Below, piece after piece: positions 34,831 to 44,021 of a DNA stretch of 64,000 nt. The stretch comes from an uncultured Acetatifactor sp. GTDB taxonomy: Bacteria > Bacillota > Clostridia > Lachnospirales > Lachnospiraceae. The stretch is from the NCBI GenBank assembly GCA_910578215.1, contig CAJTPH010000023.1, forward strand, positions 1 through 64,000, given 5' to 3'. Numbering within the stretch: position 1 is the stretch's first letter; every line of letters starts with the position of its first letter. The notes under the pieces are model-generated. The model was given only the letters and a program-made list of their open reading frames with translations, made no database searches and had not been told where the DNA came from. Made by a program: the position numbers and the translations under genes.

Positions 34831-36549
34831 TCAGAGAGCCTCCGTGGAAACGGTAAACGTGCATATATAGACGCCGCCCTCCAGAGGCTCCACCTCCCAC
34901 TGCAGCACATGGACAGGCTCCGCCTCCCCCTGATGGTTGACATGAAGGACGGTCCTCTGTACGATCTCACCCCTCACGCCCCGGGGCACGATTTTTGCCC
35001 GGCGTCTTTTGCCGCAGATAATAATCTGCCCCTCTGCCACGGCTGCCGGCAGCCTTGTGACCAGGTTTTCCTTAAACTCCGCCTCCCTGTCCGACAGGGC
35101 GGTGTCCGTCACGGTGAGCTCTCCTGTGGCTTCGTCCAGATGCAGCCTCCGTTCCAGCCGTCTCAGGTACGGCTTTCCGTAAGCCGCCTCAAACCGTATT
35201 ACAGCGGTCCCCCTCTCCGGAACGGCAAAGACATCCGCACGGTATTCCTTTCCGGCGCATTGGTCGCCGCCGTCAATCAGAGGGATATTGTGGCCGGCTC
35301 CCCGGTTGCAGAAAATCGTATATCTTTTATCCGAGAAATATTCCTTCGTATATTCGCCGCAGCCCAGATCGTCCAGAAACGCCTCCCCGTCCGCCAGGTA
35401 AAAGAAGCTGCCCACATCATTGTGATTGTGGGATTCCGCGTTATGCCCGCCCTTGACGACGGCGGCGCTTCCGCCCTCTCCCCGGAAAACCGCCCACTGC
35501 ACATCCGGAAAGACCTCGCAGCCGCAGTCCGCCAATGCCCTGGGCGCAGCCTGCCCGGCCTCCAGAAACCTGCCCGTCCAATACCAGTCCCAATATACGC
35601 CGACCCAGCGCCAGCAGGTATCCTGTCCCAGCCTCCGCGCGTATTGCGGCTCCGGGAAACGCACGCTGTCAAAATCATACGCCAGACTGCAGGTAAGTCC
35701 CATGGAATACGGCTCAAAGCAGCTGCCGTCCGAAAAGCTGACGGTTCTGCCTCCCCTGAAATAGCACTTTTGCTGGAAGCAGGCAATGGCCTCCTGCTTT
35801 TTTCCCGCCAAGATATCCATGTCGGGATAGACCTCTCTCAGCTGCCTTGCAAATAACATAAAATAAGTAAGGCCGTACGCCCAATAGCCCAGCCCCTCCT
35901 CACAGGCGCCGTCATCCCCAAAGCCCTTTAAATAAAAGGTCAGCGCATGAGCAAGACGCTCCGCAAGCGCCCTCCTTTCCGCCCCCTCCTTCAGCAAAAG
36001 CAGCCCTGCGCTCCCGATGTTTCCGCAACACACGGCGTTCCAGTTGTTACCGCTTCTCTCCCAGCCGGAGTACGGAGCCCGGGACGCCATAAACGGCGCA
36101 AGCACCCGGGTCTCCACCTCCCTTTTCACCCTTTCCGCCACAGGCTCCGAAAGCTCGTCACCAAGAAGCGTCACAAGCTGCGCCAGGGTCTGCGCCGTCT
36201 CGCTTGCAAACAGGTCTATTGTGATCCTCCAGTCAGGCTTCCTCCTGTCCACATGGGCGGGAAGCGCCCAGCATTCCTCCCGGCAGATTTCCAGCAGAAC
36301 CTCCTCCAGCTTACCCACGTCCTCTTTTCCGTGCCTCATCACACACACAAGCCCAAAGACCGAAAGAAATTTTCTGCGCCCGAAATAAACCGCCTCGTAG
36401 TGCAGGCGGTTTCCGTTTCTCTCAAACTCCGAAAAAAGCTCCTCCGTAAGCTCCGGCAGCTTCCGGCCGCGCAGCTCCTGCGCCAGCCTCAGGACGTCCC
36501 TCTCATATTCCTCTTTAAAACCGGCGATCTGCCCCAGCAGTTCCTCCAT
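34831..36549 (-). CDS. Heparinase II/III-like protein
   Basis: A 572-residue protein with an alpha/alpha-toroid N-terminal part (SGWERSGNNWNAVCCGNIG at about 180-198 is characteristic) and a C-terminal beta-sandwich of the heparinase II/III type (KGGHNAESHNHNDVGSFF at about 365-382, then FLDDLGCGEYT). There is no signal peptide, so a cytoplasmic role on imported uronic-acid oligosaccharides, or an unknown role, is likely. It lies 16 bases after a DUF362 gene, probably in the same operon. Substrate not assignable. Confidence 0.82.
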   Translation of the reverse strand: MEELLGQIAGFKEEYERDVLRLAQELRGRKLPELTEELFSEFERNGNRLHYEAVYFGRRKFLSVFGLVCVMRHGKEDVGKLEEVLLEICREECWALPAHVDRRKPDWRITIDLFASETAQTLAQLVTLLGDELSEPVAERVKREVETRVLAPFMASRAPYSGWERSGNNWNAVCCGNIGSAGLLLLKEGAERRALAERLAHALTFYLKGFGDDGACEEGLGYWAYGLTYFMLFARQLREVYPDMDILAGKKQEAIACFQQKCYFRGGRTVSFSDGSCFEPYSMGLTCSLAYDFDSVRFPEPQYARRLGQDTCWRWVGVYWDWYWTGRFLEAGQAAPRALADCGCEVFPDVQWAVFRGEGGSAAVVKGGHNAESHNHNDVGSFFYLADGEAFLDDLGCGEYTKEYFSDKRYTIFCNRGAGHNIPLIDGGDQCAGKEYRADVFAVPERGTAVIRFEAAYGKPYLRRLERRLHLDEATGELTVTDTALSDREAEFKENLVTRLPAAVAEGQIIICGKRRRAKIVPRGVRGEIVQRTVLHVNHQGEAEPVHVLQWEVEPLEGGVYICTFTVSTEAL

Positions 36550-36565
36550 AACAGTCTGACCTCTC

Positions 36566-37450
36566 TCAGTCTTCCAGCCGAATCAGCTGGTACTCACGGC
36601 TTCCGTATCCCAGCCTTGCCGCCGACTCTATGGTCCGGATGCCGTTTCTTGATTCCACCCGCTGAATAAAGTGATCCCTGCCCGGATCGTCGGAGGCGTA
36701 AATCAGATCCAGACATGCCTGGTCCAGCGCCACAGGGTCCAGGGAGGACAAAATACCGATATCCTTCATGCAGGGGTCCTCCGCCACCGCGCAACAGTCG
36801 CAGTCCACAGAGAGGTTGCACATAATATTGATATAGGCGATATTTCCCTTGAAATAATTTATCACGGAGCCTGCAGCGTCCGCCATGGCATCGCAGAAGA
36901 CCTCCTGAGGGGCGGTATGGCTCCAGACGACCGCCTGGTCCTCCGTGGTCCCTCCCGAATGAATCAGGCTTTTGCCCGCGGAGGATGCGCAGCCTATGGA
37001 CAGCTGCTTCAGCGCTCCGCCGTACCCTCCCATGGGATGCCCCTTGAAGTGCGAGAGCACCAGCATGGAATCATAATTCTGAATATTTTTTCCCACAAGA
37101 TTCTCCTTCAGCGCCAAGCCGTTTTTGATCTCCAGCCGCAGATCCGGTCCCTCCGCATCCATAAGATCAACGTCAAAATACCTGGTCCAGCCGTGGGTAT
37201 TCATCAGCTTCATATGCTTTACGGTGGTATTCCGTGCTCCCTCGTAAGCCGTATTGCACTCCACCACAGTGGCCTTCAGCTCGCCGATCATGGGCTTCCA
37301 GAATTCCGGGTGCAGATAGTTCTGGTTTCCTTCCTCGCCGGAATGCACCTTTGCCGCCACCTTACCGGAAAGCTCCCTTCCCAGCGCCTGATACATCCTT
37401 ATCACCTTCTCGGGGGTAATGCTTTTCGTAAAATAGACCTTGGCTTTCAT
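36566..37450 (-). CDS. DUF362 protein
   Basis: A 294-residue soluble protein of the DUF362 family (SKFKGHPMGGYGGALK-like segment, here LSHFKGHPMGGYGGALKQLS at about 131-150; GCASSAGK; CNLSVDCDCC at about 208-217; ILSSLDPVALDQACLDLIY). Unlike longer members it lacks a full ferredoxin domain, but the CDCC cysteines could bind metal. Biochemical role unknown. It has AGGGAGG before the start and leads an operon with the heparinase-like gene. Confidence 0.82.
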   Translation of the reverse strand: MKAKVYFTKSITPEKVIRMYQALGRELSGKVAAKVHSGEEGNQNYLHPEFWKPMIGELKATVVECNTAYEGARNTTVKHMKLMNTHGWTRYFDVDLMDAEGPDLRLEIKNGLALKENLVGKNIQNYDSMLVLSHFKGHPMGGYGGALKQLSIGCASSAGKSLIHSGGTTEDQAVVWSHTAPQEVFCDAMADAAGSVINYFKGNIAYINIMCNLSVDCDCCAVAEDPCMKDIGILSSLDPVALDQACLDLIYASDDPGRDHFIQRVESRNGIRTIESAARLGYGSREYQLIRLED

Positions 37451-37490
37451 AATAATTTCCTCCCTAGGCTCTTTTTTCAGATCTTACCAT

Positions 37491-37518
37491 ATTTTATTAA
37501 TCCTGTTTTCCTTGATAA
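37491..37518 (-). promoter_or_regulatory. Candidate promoter for the DUF362/heparinase operon
   Basis: TTATCA (37513-37518), 16-base spacer, TAAAAT (37491-37496). A 9-bp inverted repeat (37529-37551) lies just upstream and may be an operator or the end of the preceding gene's transcript. Confidence 0.4.
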
Positions 37519-37528
37519 TCTGCTTTAC

Positions 37529-37551
37529 TTGCCTATACACGATATAGGCAA
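37529..37551. repeat. 9-bp inverted repeat upstream of the DUF362 promoter
   Basis: TTGCCTATA and its complement flank a 5-base centre. No T-run follows on the minus strand, so an operator role fits better than a terminator. Confidence 0.4.
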
Positions 37552-37579
37552 ATGCGGCTATCCATGTTATTCAATTTTA

Positions 37580-38209
37580 TTACGTCACTATGCCCGCAAG
37601 CTGCCCATAGCTGAAAAACTCTTTTTCTCCCAGCTCCAGCGTCCGGTCCACATAGTATTCCAGCCAGTCCAGAAAGCTCATGGTGCTATGGCTGACAGGG
37701 TGAAGCAGCGGCAGGATACCCGCATCGTTGGCCAGATCGTAATACCAGACCGTTCCGCAGGTTTCACTGTCCCGGGAATTGACGATCAATATGCTGTACA
37801 TTCCGCATCCCTCATGACACAGGTACAGAAAACCTGCCTGCACCTCGTCACCACGGAACAGCTTATCGTACTCCTCCTCCGTAAGCTTCTCTATCAGCAG
37901 CGGGTTCCGTACAGTGTACAAAAAGGGCTTCTTCACATCCGCATCCCCCTCGGAACATCCGGGGAAATAACCGGGCAGCCCGTACAAGCCGTAAAAGGGC
38001 TGTGTGCCGGCGCCCGCCACAGTCGTGATAAACCGCCTGTAATCCTCCGGAAGCCTGATCCCGTTTTGCTTCTCGAAAGCAGCCGCCTTTTCCTCTGAAA
38101 GAGGCGGCTGCCATACGGGCGGGAATTTCCCGCAGCTATACTGAAAGGTCTTACCGGCAAGCCCCTCCGCCTTTTTCATTATAGAGCCTATTCTCTCATC
38201 GATTGTCAT
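37580..38209 (-). CDS. SMI1/KNR4-family protein
   Basis: A 209-residue protein with the SMI1/KNR4 fold signature LPEDYRRFITTVAGAG (about 54-69), a Pro-rich loop before it and a terminal FLDWLEYYVD segment. In many bacteria this family supplies immunity proteins to polymorphic toxins, but it also occurs alone. No toxin gene is adjacent. It overlaps the end of the ion-channel gene by 14 bases, so the two are likely co-translated. Confidence 0.78.
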   Translation of the reverse strand: MTIDERIGSIMKKAEGLAGKTFQYSCGKFPPVWQPPLSEEKAAAFEKQNGIRLPEDYRRFITTVAGAGTQPFYGLYGLPGYFPGCSEGDADVKKPFLYTVRNPLLIEKLTEEEYDKLFRGDEVQAGFLYLCHEGCGMYSILIVNSRDSETCGTVWYYDLANDAGILPLLHPVSHSTMSFLDWLEYYVDRTLELGEKEFFSYGQLAGIVT

Positions 38210-39158
38210 CCTGATCCGCTTCCTTCCTCACATTTTGTTTTTCTCCCCTGCGCAGGAGATACCTCAGATATTCGTCGGCAGACATACCCCTTTTCTCTGC
38301 CTGCTTTCTCAACAACGAAAGGGTATCCCCCTCCAGCCGGCTGCCGGCATCGTCCCTTATCCTGGCATAATACTCCACAAATCCGGCACTTATGACGCCG
38401 GTGGGTATGGCAACCACGCATACCCCCAAAAGCGCGATGATAATTGCCACAAGCTTGCCCCCCACGGTAACGGGGTAAATATCCCCGTAGCCCACCGTGA
38501 GCACCGTTGACATCGCCCACCATATCCCGGAAAAGGCGTTTTCAAACACATCCGGCTGTACGTCATGCTCAAATCCATACATGCACAGTGATGCCGCCAG
38601 CATAATCATGGCAATCATGGATATGGAGGACAGCAGCTGCTTTTTCTTCTGTACCACCACCTCCGCAACGATACTGAAGGCATCAAAGCTCTGGTTGACC
38701 CGAAACAGCCTCATGATCCTGATAACCCGTATCATCCTGAGCGCCACAATACCGTTGGAATACAGCGGGGCAAAGTACGAAACGATCGTCAGCAGGTCCA
38801 CTAAGCCGTAAAAGGAGAAGACAAAACGCCTCACCGCGCGCATCCCCTTGTCCTTTGGATAGAGCAGGTCGCTTGTCCACAGCCGAAGCAGGTATTCCAC
38901 GATAAACAGGATGATCGTACCCAGCTCGATGCCGTTCAGGACACGGGAATAAGGCTCCAGGGCTTCAAAGGTCTGCAGAAAGGTCACGCTTATGCTTGTA
39001 AGAATGACGCATACGATCAGAAGATCAAAGATCCTGCTTGGAACATCCACTCTGGTCCCTATCTGTATTATGTCAAAAATTCTTTTTTTATTAATCTGTA
39101 GCTGTCTGTCTGCATTCAGACTATCCCGGTTCCGCCCTTTTTCCCGCCCTGCCCTCAT
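38196..39158 (-). CDS. Voltage-gated-type potassium channel
   Basis: About 320 residues. A six-helix channel core has an S4-like helix with regularly spaced arginines (RMIRVIRIMRLFRVNQ at about 165-180) and the K+ selectivity filter TVGYGD between S5 and S6. A soluble coiled C-terminal tail follows. Start: the frame extends to a GTG at 39200, but the predicted transcription start near 39208 leaves almost no leader there, so the ATG at 39158 is preferred. Likely a homotetrameric K+ channel. Confidence 0.88.
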   Translation of the reverse strand: MRAGREKGRNRDSLNADRQLQINKKRIFDIIQIGTRVDVPSRIFDLLIVCVILTSISVTFLQTFEALEPYSRVLNGIELGTIILFIVEYLLRLWTSDLLYPKDKGMRAVRRFVFSFYGLVDLLTIVSYFAPLYSNGIVALRMIRVIRIMRLFRVNQSFDAFSIVAEVVVQKKKQLLSSISMIAMIMLAASLCMYGFEHDVQPDVFENAFSGIWWAMSTVLTVGYGDIYPVTVGGKLVAIIIALLGVCVVAIPTGVISAGFVEYYARIRDDAGSRLEGDTLSLLRKQAEKRGMSADEYLRYLLRRGEKQNVRKEADQDDNR

Positions 39159-39214
39159 ACCCTTAAACCCTTCCGTCAGCACGTCCCGCAACAGGTCCAC
39201 ATGGCCTTTTCCAT

Positions 39215-39243
39215 ATTATGACATACCCCCGTGAAAACTGCAA
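39215..39243 (-). promoter_or_regulatory. Promoter of the potassium-channel gene
   Basis: TTGCAG (39238-39243), 17-base spacer, CATAAT (39215-39220). It is divergent from the promoter at 39257-39285, with only 13 bases between the two -35 boxes. Confidence 0.5.
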
Positions 39244-39256
39244 CCGGATTCTTAAC

Positions 39257-39285
39257 TTGCTTTCCGCATATGCTTATGCTACAAT
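39257..39285 (+). promoter_or_regulatory. Promoter of the zinc-ribbon gene
   Basis: TTGCTT (39257-39262), 17-base spacer, TACAAT (39280-39285). It shows that the coding region cannot start at the far-upstream in-frame ATG at 39218. Confidence 0.6.
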
Positions 39286-39334
39286 ACGTATAGTAAATTC
39301 CTGTTTCGCCCGGATTTACAAAATACGGAAAGAC

Positions 39335-40174
39335 ATGGTCAACATAATGCAAATAGATATCAGGTGTGAGTACTGCGGGGTTGAGTACGATTACAAGATA
39401 AACAAAATCTGTCCCCACTGCGGGGGCGTCCCGTCCGGAACGCATGCGGCGGAGGCAAAAAAGCAGGCTCTTGCCCTTGCACGGGCAGCCAGGGCGAGGG
39501 AAGCAGAATCCGCCGCGGCCGCCAATGTTCCGGCAGCCGGTCCTGCGGCAGCCGCGGCGCCCACCGGCAGGTTCATGCGTTGCTTAATTAAGCTGCTTCC
39601 CGTATGGCTTCTTATTATCGTGTTGTCGTTTATTATTCCGGCAGCGGCGCAGCATGCCGTAAGCAGGTCGGCGGCGGCAAACCTGCAGGAAATCCATGAG
39701 CTTCCCTACGTGGATTACGCCATGGGCGAACAGATTACGATCGGCATCTATGACCTGACGGTCATGTCTGCAAAGCTCGTGAACGACAGCCGCATATGCG
39801 ATATCCTTCCCGAGGGATACGCGCTGCTGGCAGTCAGAATGTCCGGCACAGCCAGCAGCTTCCTGTATGAGGATTATCTCGCCTCCTTCGGCTCCTATAA
39901 CAATACGCCCTATGTAACGGATGGCAGTACCTGCTACAGGCGCGTGGACGATTACGCCCTTAAGAGCTATGACGACAGCTTCGCCCAGAATCCGTTTACC
40001 TTTTTCAGCCTGGGACCGGGAGATCCTTCCAACGGCTACATGTGCTACATAGTCAAAGCCGATTTTGATCATTTATATCTTTGTCTGGAAGAATTTGAAA
40101 CCCTTTACCATACAAGGCATTTGACGCGGGTAAACCGTGTCAGGCTTGAGATAGGCGGTGATAAAGATGTCTAA
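39335..40174 (+). CDS. Zinc-ribbon single-pass membrane protein
   Basis: About 279 residues. A short N-terminal zinc ribbon (CEYCG...CPHCGG) is followed by an Ala-rich linker, one membrane helix (LLPVWLLIIVLSFIIP) and an outer domain of about 170 residues with DUF4352-like beta structure. It starts after the promoter at 39257-39285; the ATG at 39335 has GGAAAG just upstream, and the ATG at 39347 is an alternative. It is co-transcribed with the next gene, whose product has a similar outer domain. Function unknown. Confidence 0.7.
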   Translation: MVNIMQIDIRCEYCGVEYDYKINKICPHCGGVPSGTHAAEAKKQALALARAARAREAESAAAANVPAAGPAAAAAPTGRFMRCLIKLLPVWLLIIVLSFIIPAAAQHAVSRSAAANLQEIHELPYVDYAMGEQITIGIYDLTVMSAKLVNDSRICDILPEGYALLAVRMSGTASSFLYEDYLASFGSYNNTPYVTDGSTCYRRVDDYALKSYDDSFAQNPFTFFSLGPGDPSNGYMCYIVKADFDHLYLCLEEFETLYHTRHLTRVNRVRLEIGGDKDV

Positions 40175-40658
40175 GGCTTACCCTTTCTGGCTGAAGGCCA
40201 TTGCGGCAGCCGCAGCGCTGGCCGCTCCCTTATTTTTAACAGTGATGGCAGGCTCCCTGATAAGCATAAACGACCATTATGAATATTCCGAATTTTATGA
40301 TTGGGAAATCATCGACGGCGAAACGGAAAAAATCGGCGAAAATGTCTATCGCGTGACTCTGACGCTGAAAAACCACAGCGCATACAGATTTACCCTGCAA
40401 AACTATGATATCCAGGTGAACTGCAACGGCAAACGGATCGACAAAAACAACTCCTCCATGCATGACAGTTATGTGCTGGAAGCACTCAAGGCTCCCATCC
40501 TGCCCGCAGGTCAGACAACAGAGTACAGCTTTGATATCACGCTGCCCCCAAACGCGGAATATATAGAATTGGAGTATTACGGCGCTTCTTTTTCAAGAAG
40601 GGAATACCTGAATATGGACGAATTCCAGCGGCGGCTGTATCTGCTGGAGCTTGACTAA
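40167..40658 (+). CDS. Membrane-anchored DUF4352-like hypothetical protein
   Basis: About 163 residues: an N-terminal signal-anchor helix (about 7-28) and an extracytoplasmic immunoglobulin-like domain (VYRVTLTLKNHSAYRF...YDIQVNCNG...LPAGQTTEYSFDITLP). The ATG at 40167 has AGGCGG 8 bases upstream and overlaps the stop of the zinc-ribbon gene, which suggests coupled translation. I do not know its function. Confidence 0.65.
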   Translation: MSKAYPFWLKAIAAAAALAAPLFLTVMAGSLISINDHYEYSEFYDWEIIDGETEKIGENVYRVTLTLKNHSAYRFTLQNYDIQVNCNGKRIDKNNSSMHDSYVLEALKAPILPAGQTTEYSFDITLPPNAEYIELEYYGASFSRREYLNMDEFQRRLYLLELD

Positions 40659-40729
40659 TTAAGAAGCAATAGAGGAATGATAAGAGAAAAATAGCATTGC
40701 AAAATAAATCAGCAGGAGGCAATATAATT

Positions 40730-41995
40730 ATGGCAAGAAAAAGCGGATCGGCAAATGTAAAGAAACGCAACATTATCGTGGGGCAGTCCGGCGGCCCTAC
40801 CTCTGTTATCAATTCCAGCCTTGCCGGCGTGTACAAGACGGCCAAGGAGCGCGGCTTTCACACCGTATACGGCATGCTGCACGGAATTCAGGGCTTTTTG
40901 GATGAAAAGTATGTGGACCTTTCTACCCAGATTCATTCCGATATGGACATCGAACTGTTAAAGAGAACTCCTTCCGCTTTTCTCGGCTCCTGCAGGTATA
41001 AGCTTCCGGAAATCCATGAAGACCCTGCAATCTACGAGAAGATCTTCAGCATCCTTGACAAGCTGGACATCGAAGCCTTTATCTATATCGGCGGAAACGA
41101 CTCCATGGACACAATCAAGAAATTATCCGATTACGCCATTATCAAGGGGCACTGCCAGAAATTCCTTGGCGTTCCCAAGACCATCGACAACGACCTGGCG
41201 CTGACCGACCACACACCCGGTTTCGGAAGCGCGGCAAAGTATATCGCGGCTTCCACCAAGGAGATTATCCGCGATGCGCTCGGTCTTGCGTACAACAAGA
41301 AAATGGTTTCCATCCTGGAGGTCATGGGGCGCAACGCAGGCTGGCTCACCGGCGCAACCGCCCTTGCCAAGACAGAGGAATGCGACGGACCGGATTTGAT
41401 CTATCTTCCCGAGGTCACCTTTGATATCGAGCACTTCCTGAAAAAGACAAAGGAGCTTCTGACGAAAAAGGATTCCGTCGTCATAGCGGTATCCGAGGGT
41501 ATTAAGCTGGCTGACGGGCGGTATGTATGCGAGCTGTCCGGCGGCGCGGATTATGTGGACGCCTTCGGCCACAAGCAGCTTCAGGGCACTGCCGCATACC
41601 TGGCGGGCTTCCTTGGGGCGGAGCTTGGCTGCAAGACCAGAAGCATCGAATTTTCCACCCTGCAGAGAAGCGCCTCCCACATGGCTTCCCGGGTGGACAT
41701 CAACGAAGCGTTTATGGTGGGAGGCGCCGCGGTCAAGGCCGCCGACGAGGGAGATACCGGCAAAATGGTGGTTATCGACCGCATTGCAGACGACCCTTAC
41801 ATGAGCGCCGCCGGCATCTACGATGTCCACCGCATTGCCAACGCCGAAAAGCTGGTTCCCAGAGAGTGGGTAAACAGAGAGGGAAATTATATAACCGCGG
41901 AATTTATCAATTATGTGGAACCGCTGATCCAGGGCGATTACCAGCCTTTCATGGTAAACGGTCTCCCGCAGCATCTGGTTCTGCGCAAAAAGTAA
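40730..41995 (+). CDS. Pyrophosphate-type 6-phosphofructokinase
   Basis: A 421-residue phosphofructokinase. It has GQSGGPTSVINSS near the N-terminus, GGNDSMDT (about 121-128) where ATP enzymes have GGDGS, and PKTIDND (about 149-155). An Asp after the second glycine region and the PKTIDND form mark PPi-dependent enzymes; the residue before that Asp is Asn here instead of the more usual Asp. It interconverts fructose-6-phosphate and fructose-1,6-bisphosphate. AGGAGG lies 8-9 bases before the ATG. A TTG-start extension of 11 codons is rejected. Confidence 0.9.
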   Translation: MARKSGSANVKKRNIIVGQSGGPTSVINSSLAGVYKTAKERGFHTVYGMLHGIQGFLDEKYVDLSTQIHSDMDIELLKRTPSAFLGSCRYKLPEIHEDPAIYEKIFSILDKLDIEAFIYIGGNDSMDTIKKLSDYAIIKGHCQKFLGVPKTIDNDLALTDHTPGFGSAAKYIAASTKEIIRDALGLAYNKKMVSILEVMGRNAGWLTGATALAKTEECDGPDLIYLPEVTFDIEHFLKKTKELLTKKDSVVIAVSEGIKLADGRYVCELSGGADYVDAFGHKQLQGTAAYLAGFLGAELGCKTRSIEFSTLQRSASHMASRVDINEAFMVGGAAVKAADEGDTGKMVVIDRIADDPYMSAAGIYDVHRIANAEKLVPREWVNREGNYITAEFINYVEPLIQGDYQPFMVNGLPQHLVLRKK

Positions 41996-42057
41996 TTGGG
42001 GGCTCCCCCCTGTAAAGCGTCAAAACATTAAAATCAACCAATGAGAGGAACAGCGGG

Positions 42058-43203
42058 ATGAATTATCGGAGACTTGGCAAAACGGAACTGGTGGTCAGCG
42101 AGATCGGCCTGGGAGGCGAATGGCTGGAGCGCCACAGCTGCGATGAATGTAAAGAGATCATAGACTGTGCGGGAAAACTGGGTATTAACATACTTGACTG
42201 CTGGATGTCGGAACCCAACGTGCGTTCCAATATCGGCAGGGCGCTGGCTGGCAGACGGGAGCAATGGTTTATCCAGGGACATATAGGCTCCACCTGGCAG
42301 AATAGCCAGTATGTCCGCACCCGCGACCCGGAGAAATGCAGGGAGGCATTTGAAGACCTGCTATCCAGGCTGCAGACGGATTATATCGATCTGGGAATGA
42401 TTCATTTTGTGGACCAGGAAAGCGACTGGGATGCCGTAATGAACGGCCCGTTTATTGAATATGTAAGAGAGCTGAAGACAACAGGGAAAATTCGCCACAT
42501 CGGCATGAGCACCCACAATCCTGCCATGGCAATCAAGGCGGCCGAAAGCGGGCTGATTGAAATGCTGATGTTCAGTGTCAATCCCGCCTTCGACCTGCTT
42601 CCTCCCACTGAGGATATCGATACTTATTTTGCCGAGGAATACCAGACCGGCCTGGGCGGAATCGATCCTGTCCGCGCCAAAATGTACAGACTCTGCGAAC
42701 AGAACGACGTGGGCATTACCGTGATGAAGCCCTATGCGGGAGGCCGCCTCTTTGACGAGAAGCGATCTCCCTTCGGTGTGGCTCTGACGCCTGTGCAGTG
42801 TATCCATTACTGTCTGACACGCCCTGCGGTGGCAGCGGTTATGGCAGGATATGACACGCCGGAACAGGTGGAGCAGGCCGCTGCTTATGAGACCGCCACC
42901 CGGGAAGAAAAGGATTACGCCGGAGTCCTGGCAGTGGCTCCCCGCCATACCTTTGGACAGGGAGAGTGTACATATTGCGGCCACTGCAAGCCATGCCCTT
43001 CGGAAATCGATATTGCCATGGTAAATAAATACTATGACCTGGCTGCCATGCAGCCGGAAGTCCCCGCCACGGTAAAGGCCCACTATAATGCCCTGGAGCA
43101 CCGCGCCGACGAGTGTATCGGCTGCAGAAGCTGCGAGGGCAGATGTCCCTTTGGGGTCAAAATAGCCGATCGGATGGCAAAGACGGCGGAGCTTTTCCGC
43201 TGA
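42058..43203 (+). CDS. Aldo/keto reductase with C-terminal 4Fe-4S clusters
   Basis: A 381-residue protein. The N-terminal TIM barrel is of aldo/keto-reductase type (MNYRRLGKTELVVSEIGLGG; IDLGMIHFVD; IRHIGMSTHN; a C-terminal cofactor region). The C-terminus carries two cysteine clusters, CTYCGHCKPCP (about 305-315) and CIGCRSCEGRCP (about 352-363), for 4Fe-4S centres. The usual Asp-x4-Tyr catalytic block is shortened to LDCWMSEPNVR, without the Tyr. It probably works in an electron-transfer role, not in classical NADPH-carbonyl reduction; the substrate is unknown. Confidence 0.88.
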   Translation: MNYRRLGKTELVVSEIGLGGEWLERHSCDECKEIIDCAGKLGINILDCWMSEPNVRSNIGRALAGRREQWFIQGHIGSTWQNSQYVRTRDPEKCREAFEDLLSRLQTDYIDLGMIHFVDQESDWDAVMNGPFIEYVRELKTTGKIRHIGMSTHNPAMAIKAAESGLIEMLMFSVNPAFDLLPPTEDIDTYFAEEYQTGLGGIDPVRAKMYRLCEQNDVGITVMKPYAGGRLFDEKRSPFGVALTPVQCIHYCLTRPAVAAVMAGYDTPEQVEQAAAYETATREEKDYAGVLAVAPRHTFGQGECTYCGHCKPCPSEIDIAMVNKYYDLAAMQPEVPATVKAHYNALEHRADECIGCRSCEGRCPFGVKIADRMAKTAELFR

Positions 43204-43240
43204 CCGGCTTCCTCCCGAATCATGTATCGGCAGGGGCGCG

Positions 43241-43945
43241 TCAGTCAAACAGGATCTCCTCCACCGTTACAAAGGTATAGCCCTCGTCCATCAGCTCGTC
43301 TATGGCCTGCAGAGCTGCCGTCACGGAGGTGTCGTAATAGTCATGCATCAGAATAATGCTGTCCTCCTTGGCCTTGCCCACGATTTTATCCACAATACAG
43401 GTAACATTGCTGGAACACCAATCCAGGGGGTCTATGTTCCACAGGACGGGAAACATATTCAGCTCCTTCTCAAAGCTCTTGTCCCAGGAACCGTAGGGCG
43501 GGCGCACATACTGCACATCCTCCCCGATGATCTCCCTTAATATTTCATTGGTCTTTATCAGCTCCTGCTTGAATTTTTCCCGGTTTTTCTTTGTGAGCTG
43601 GATGTGGCTGTATGTATGATTACCTATGAGATGCCCCTCCTCCTGCATTCTTTTTATAATGTCCGGGTGAAGCTCCGCGTGCTCTCCCGTGACAAAAAAC
43701 GTCGCACGGACGCCCCGCTCCTTCAGACCGTCCAGAAGCTGTTCGGTATAGGAGGGGTGGGGGCCGTCGTCAAAGGTAATTGCAATTTTTTTGATGTCGT
43801 CCGTGCTCTCTATCTTCTCAAGCTGCGATATCTGCACTACACCGCTGTCCGAGGTTACCGCCTTGCTTCGCAGCCCATATGCGCAGCAAAAGAGCATACC
43901 CGCTATCAGGTCAAACAGCAGAAATACCGTAACCGCCTTTTTCAT
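43241..43945 (-). CDS. Polysaccharide deacetylase
   Basis: A 234-residue NodB-family deacetylase with an N-terminal signal-anchor helix (about 4-22). The metal-site motifs are present: TFDDGPHP (about 56-63), HTYSHIQ (about 107-113) and RPPYGSWDK (about 147-155). It would remove N-acetyl groups from peptidoglycan or another surface glycan outside the membrane. It lies 76 bases after a membrane glycosyltransferase gene, so the two may be linked in surface-polymer work. Confidence 0.9.
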   Translation of the reverse strand: MKKAVTVFLLFDLIAGMLFCCAYGLRSKAVTSDSGVVQISQLEKIESTDDIKKIAITFDDGPHPSYTEQLLDGLKERGVRATFFVTGEHAELHPDIIKRMQEEGHLIGNHTYSHIQLTKKNREKFKQELIKTNEILREIIGEDVQYVRPPYGSWDKSFEKELNMFPVLWNIDPLDWCSSNVTCIVDKIVGKAKEDSIILMHDYYDTSVTAALQAIDELMDEGYTFVTVEEILFD

Positions 43946-44021
43946 AATTCGTCTCGTTTCACAACATATATTTTATACAATATATGCATCCCATGCCGCT
44001 GCAATTCCCCGTATCAGGCGC

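Noticed and set aside
37580..38209. SMI1/KNR4 protein as immunity gene of a toxin locus
   Set aside because: No polymorphic toxin, LXG or RHS gene is adjacent; the neighbour is a potassium channel.
39218..39334. Upstream start of the zinc-ribbon gene
   Set aside because: The TTGCTT-17-TACAAT promoter lies inside this stretch, so it is not transcribed as coding sequence.
42001..42015. Terminator after the phosphofructokinase gene (GGGGG-CT-CCCCC)
   Set aside because: The stem is only five base pairs with a two-base loop and no T-run follows.
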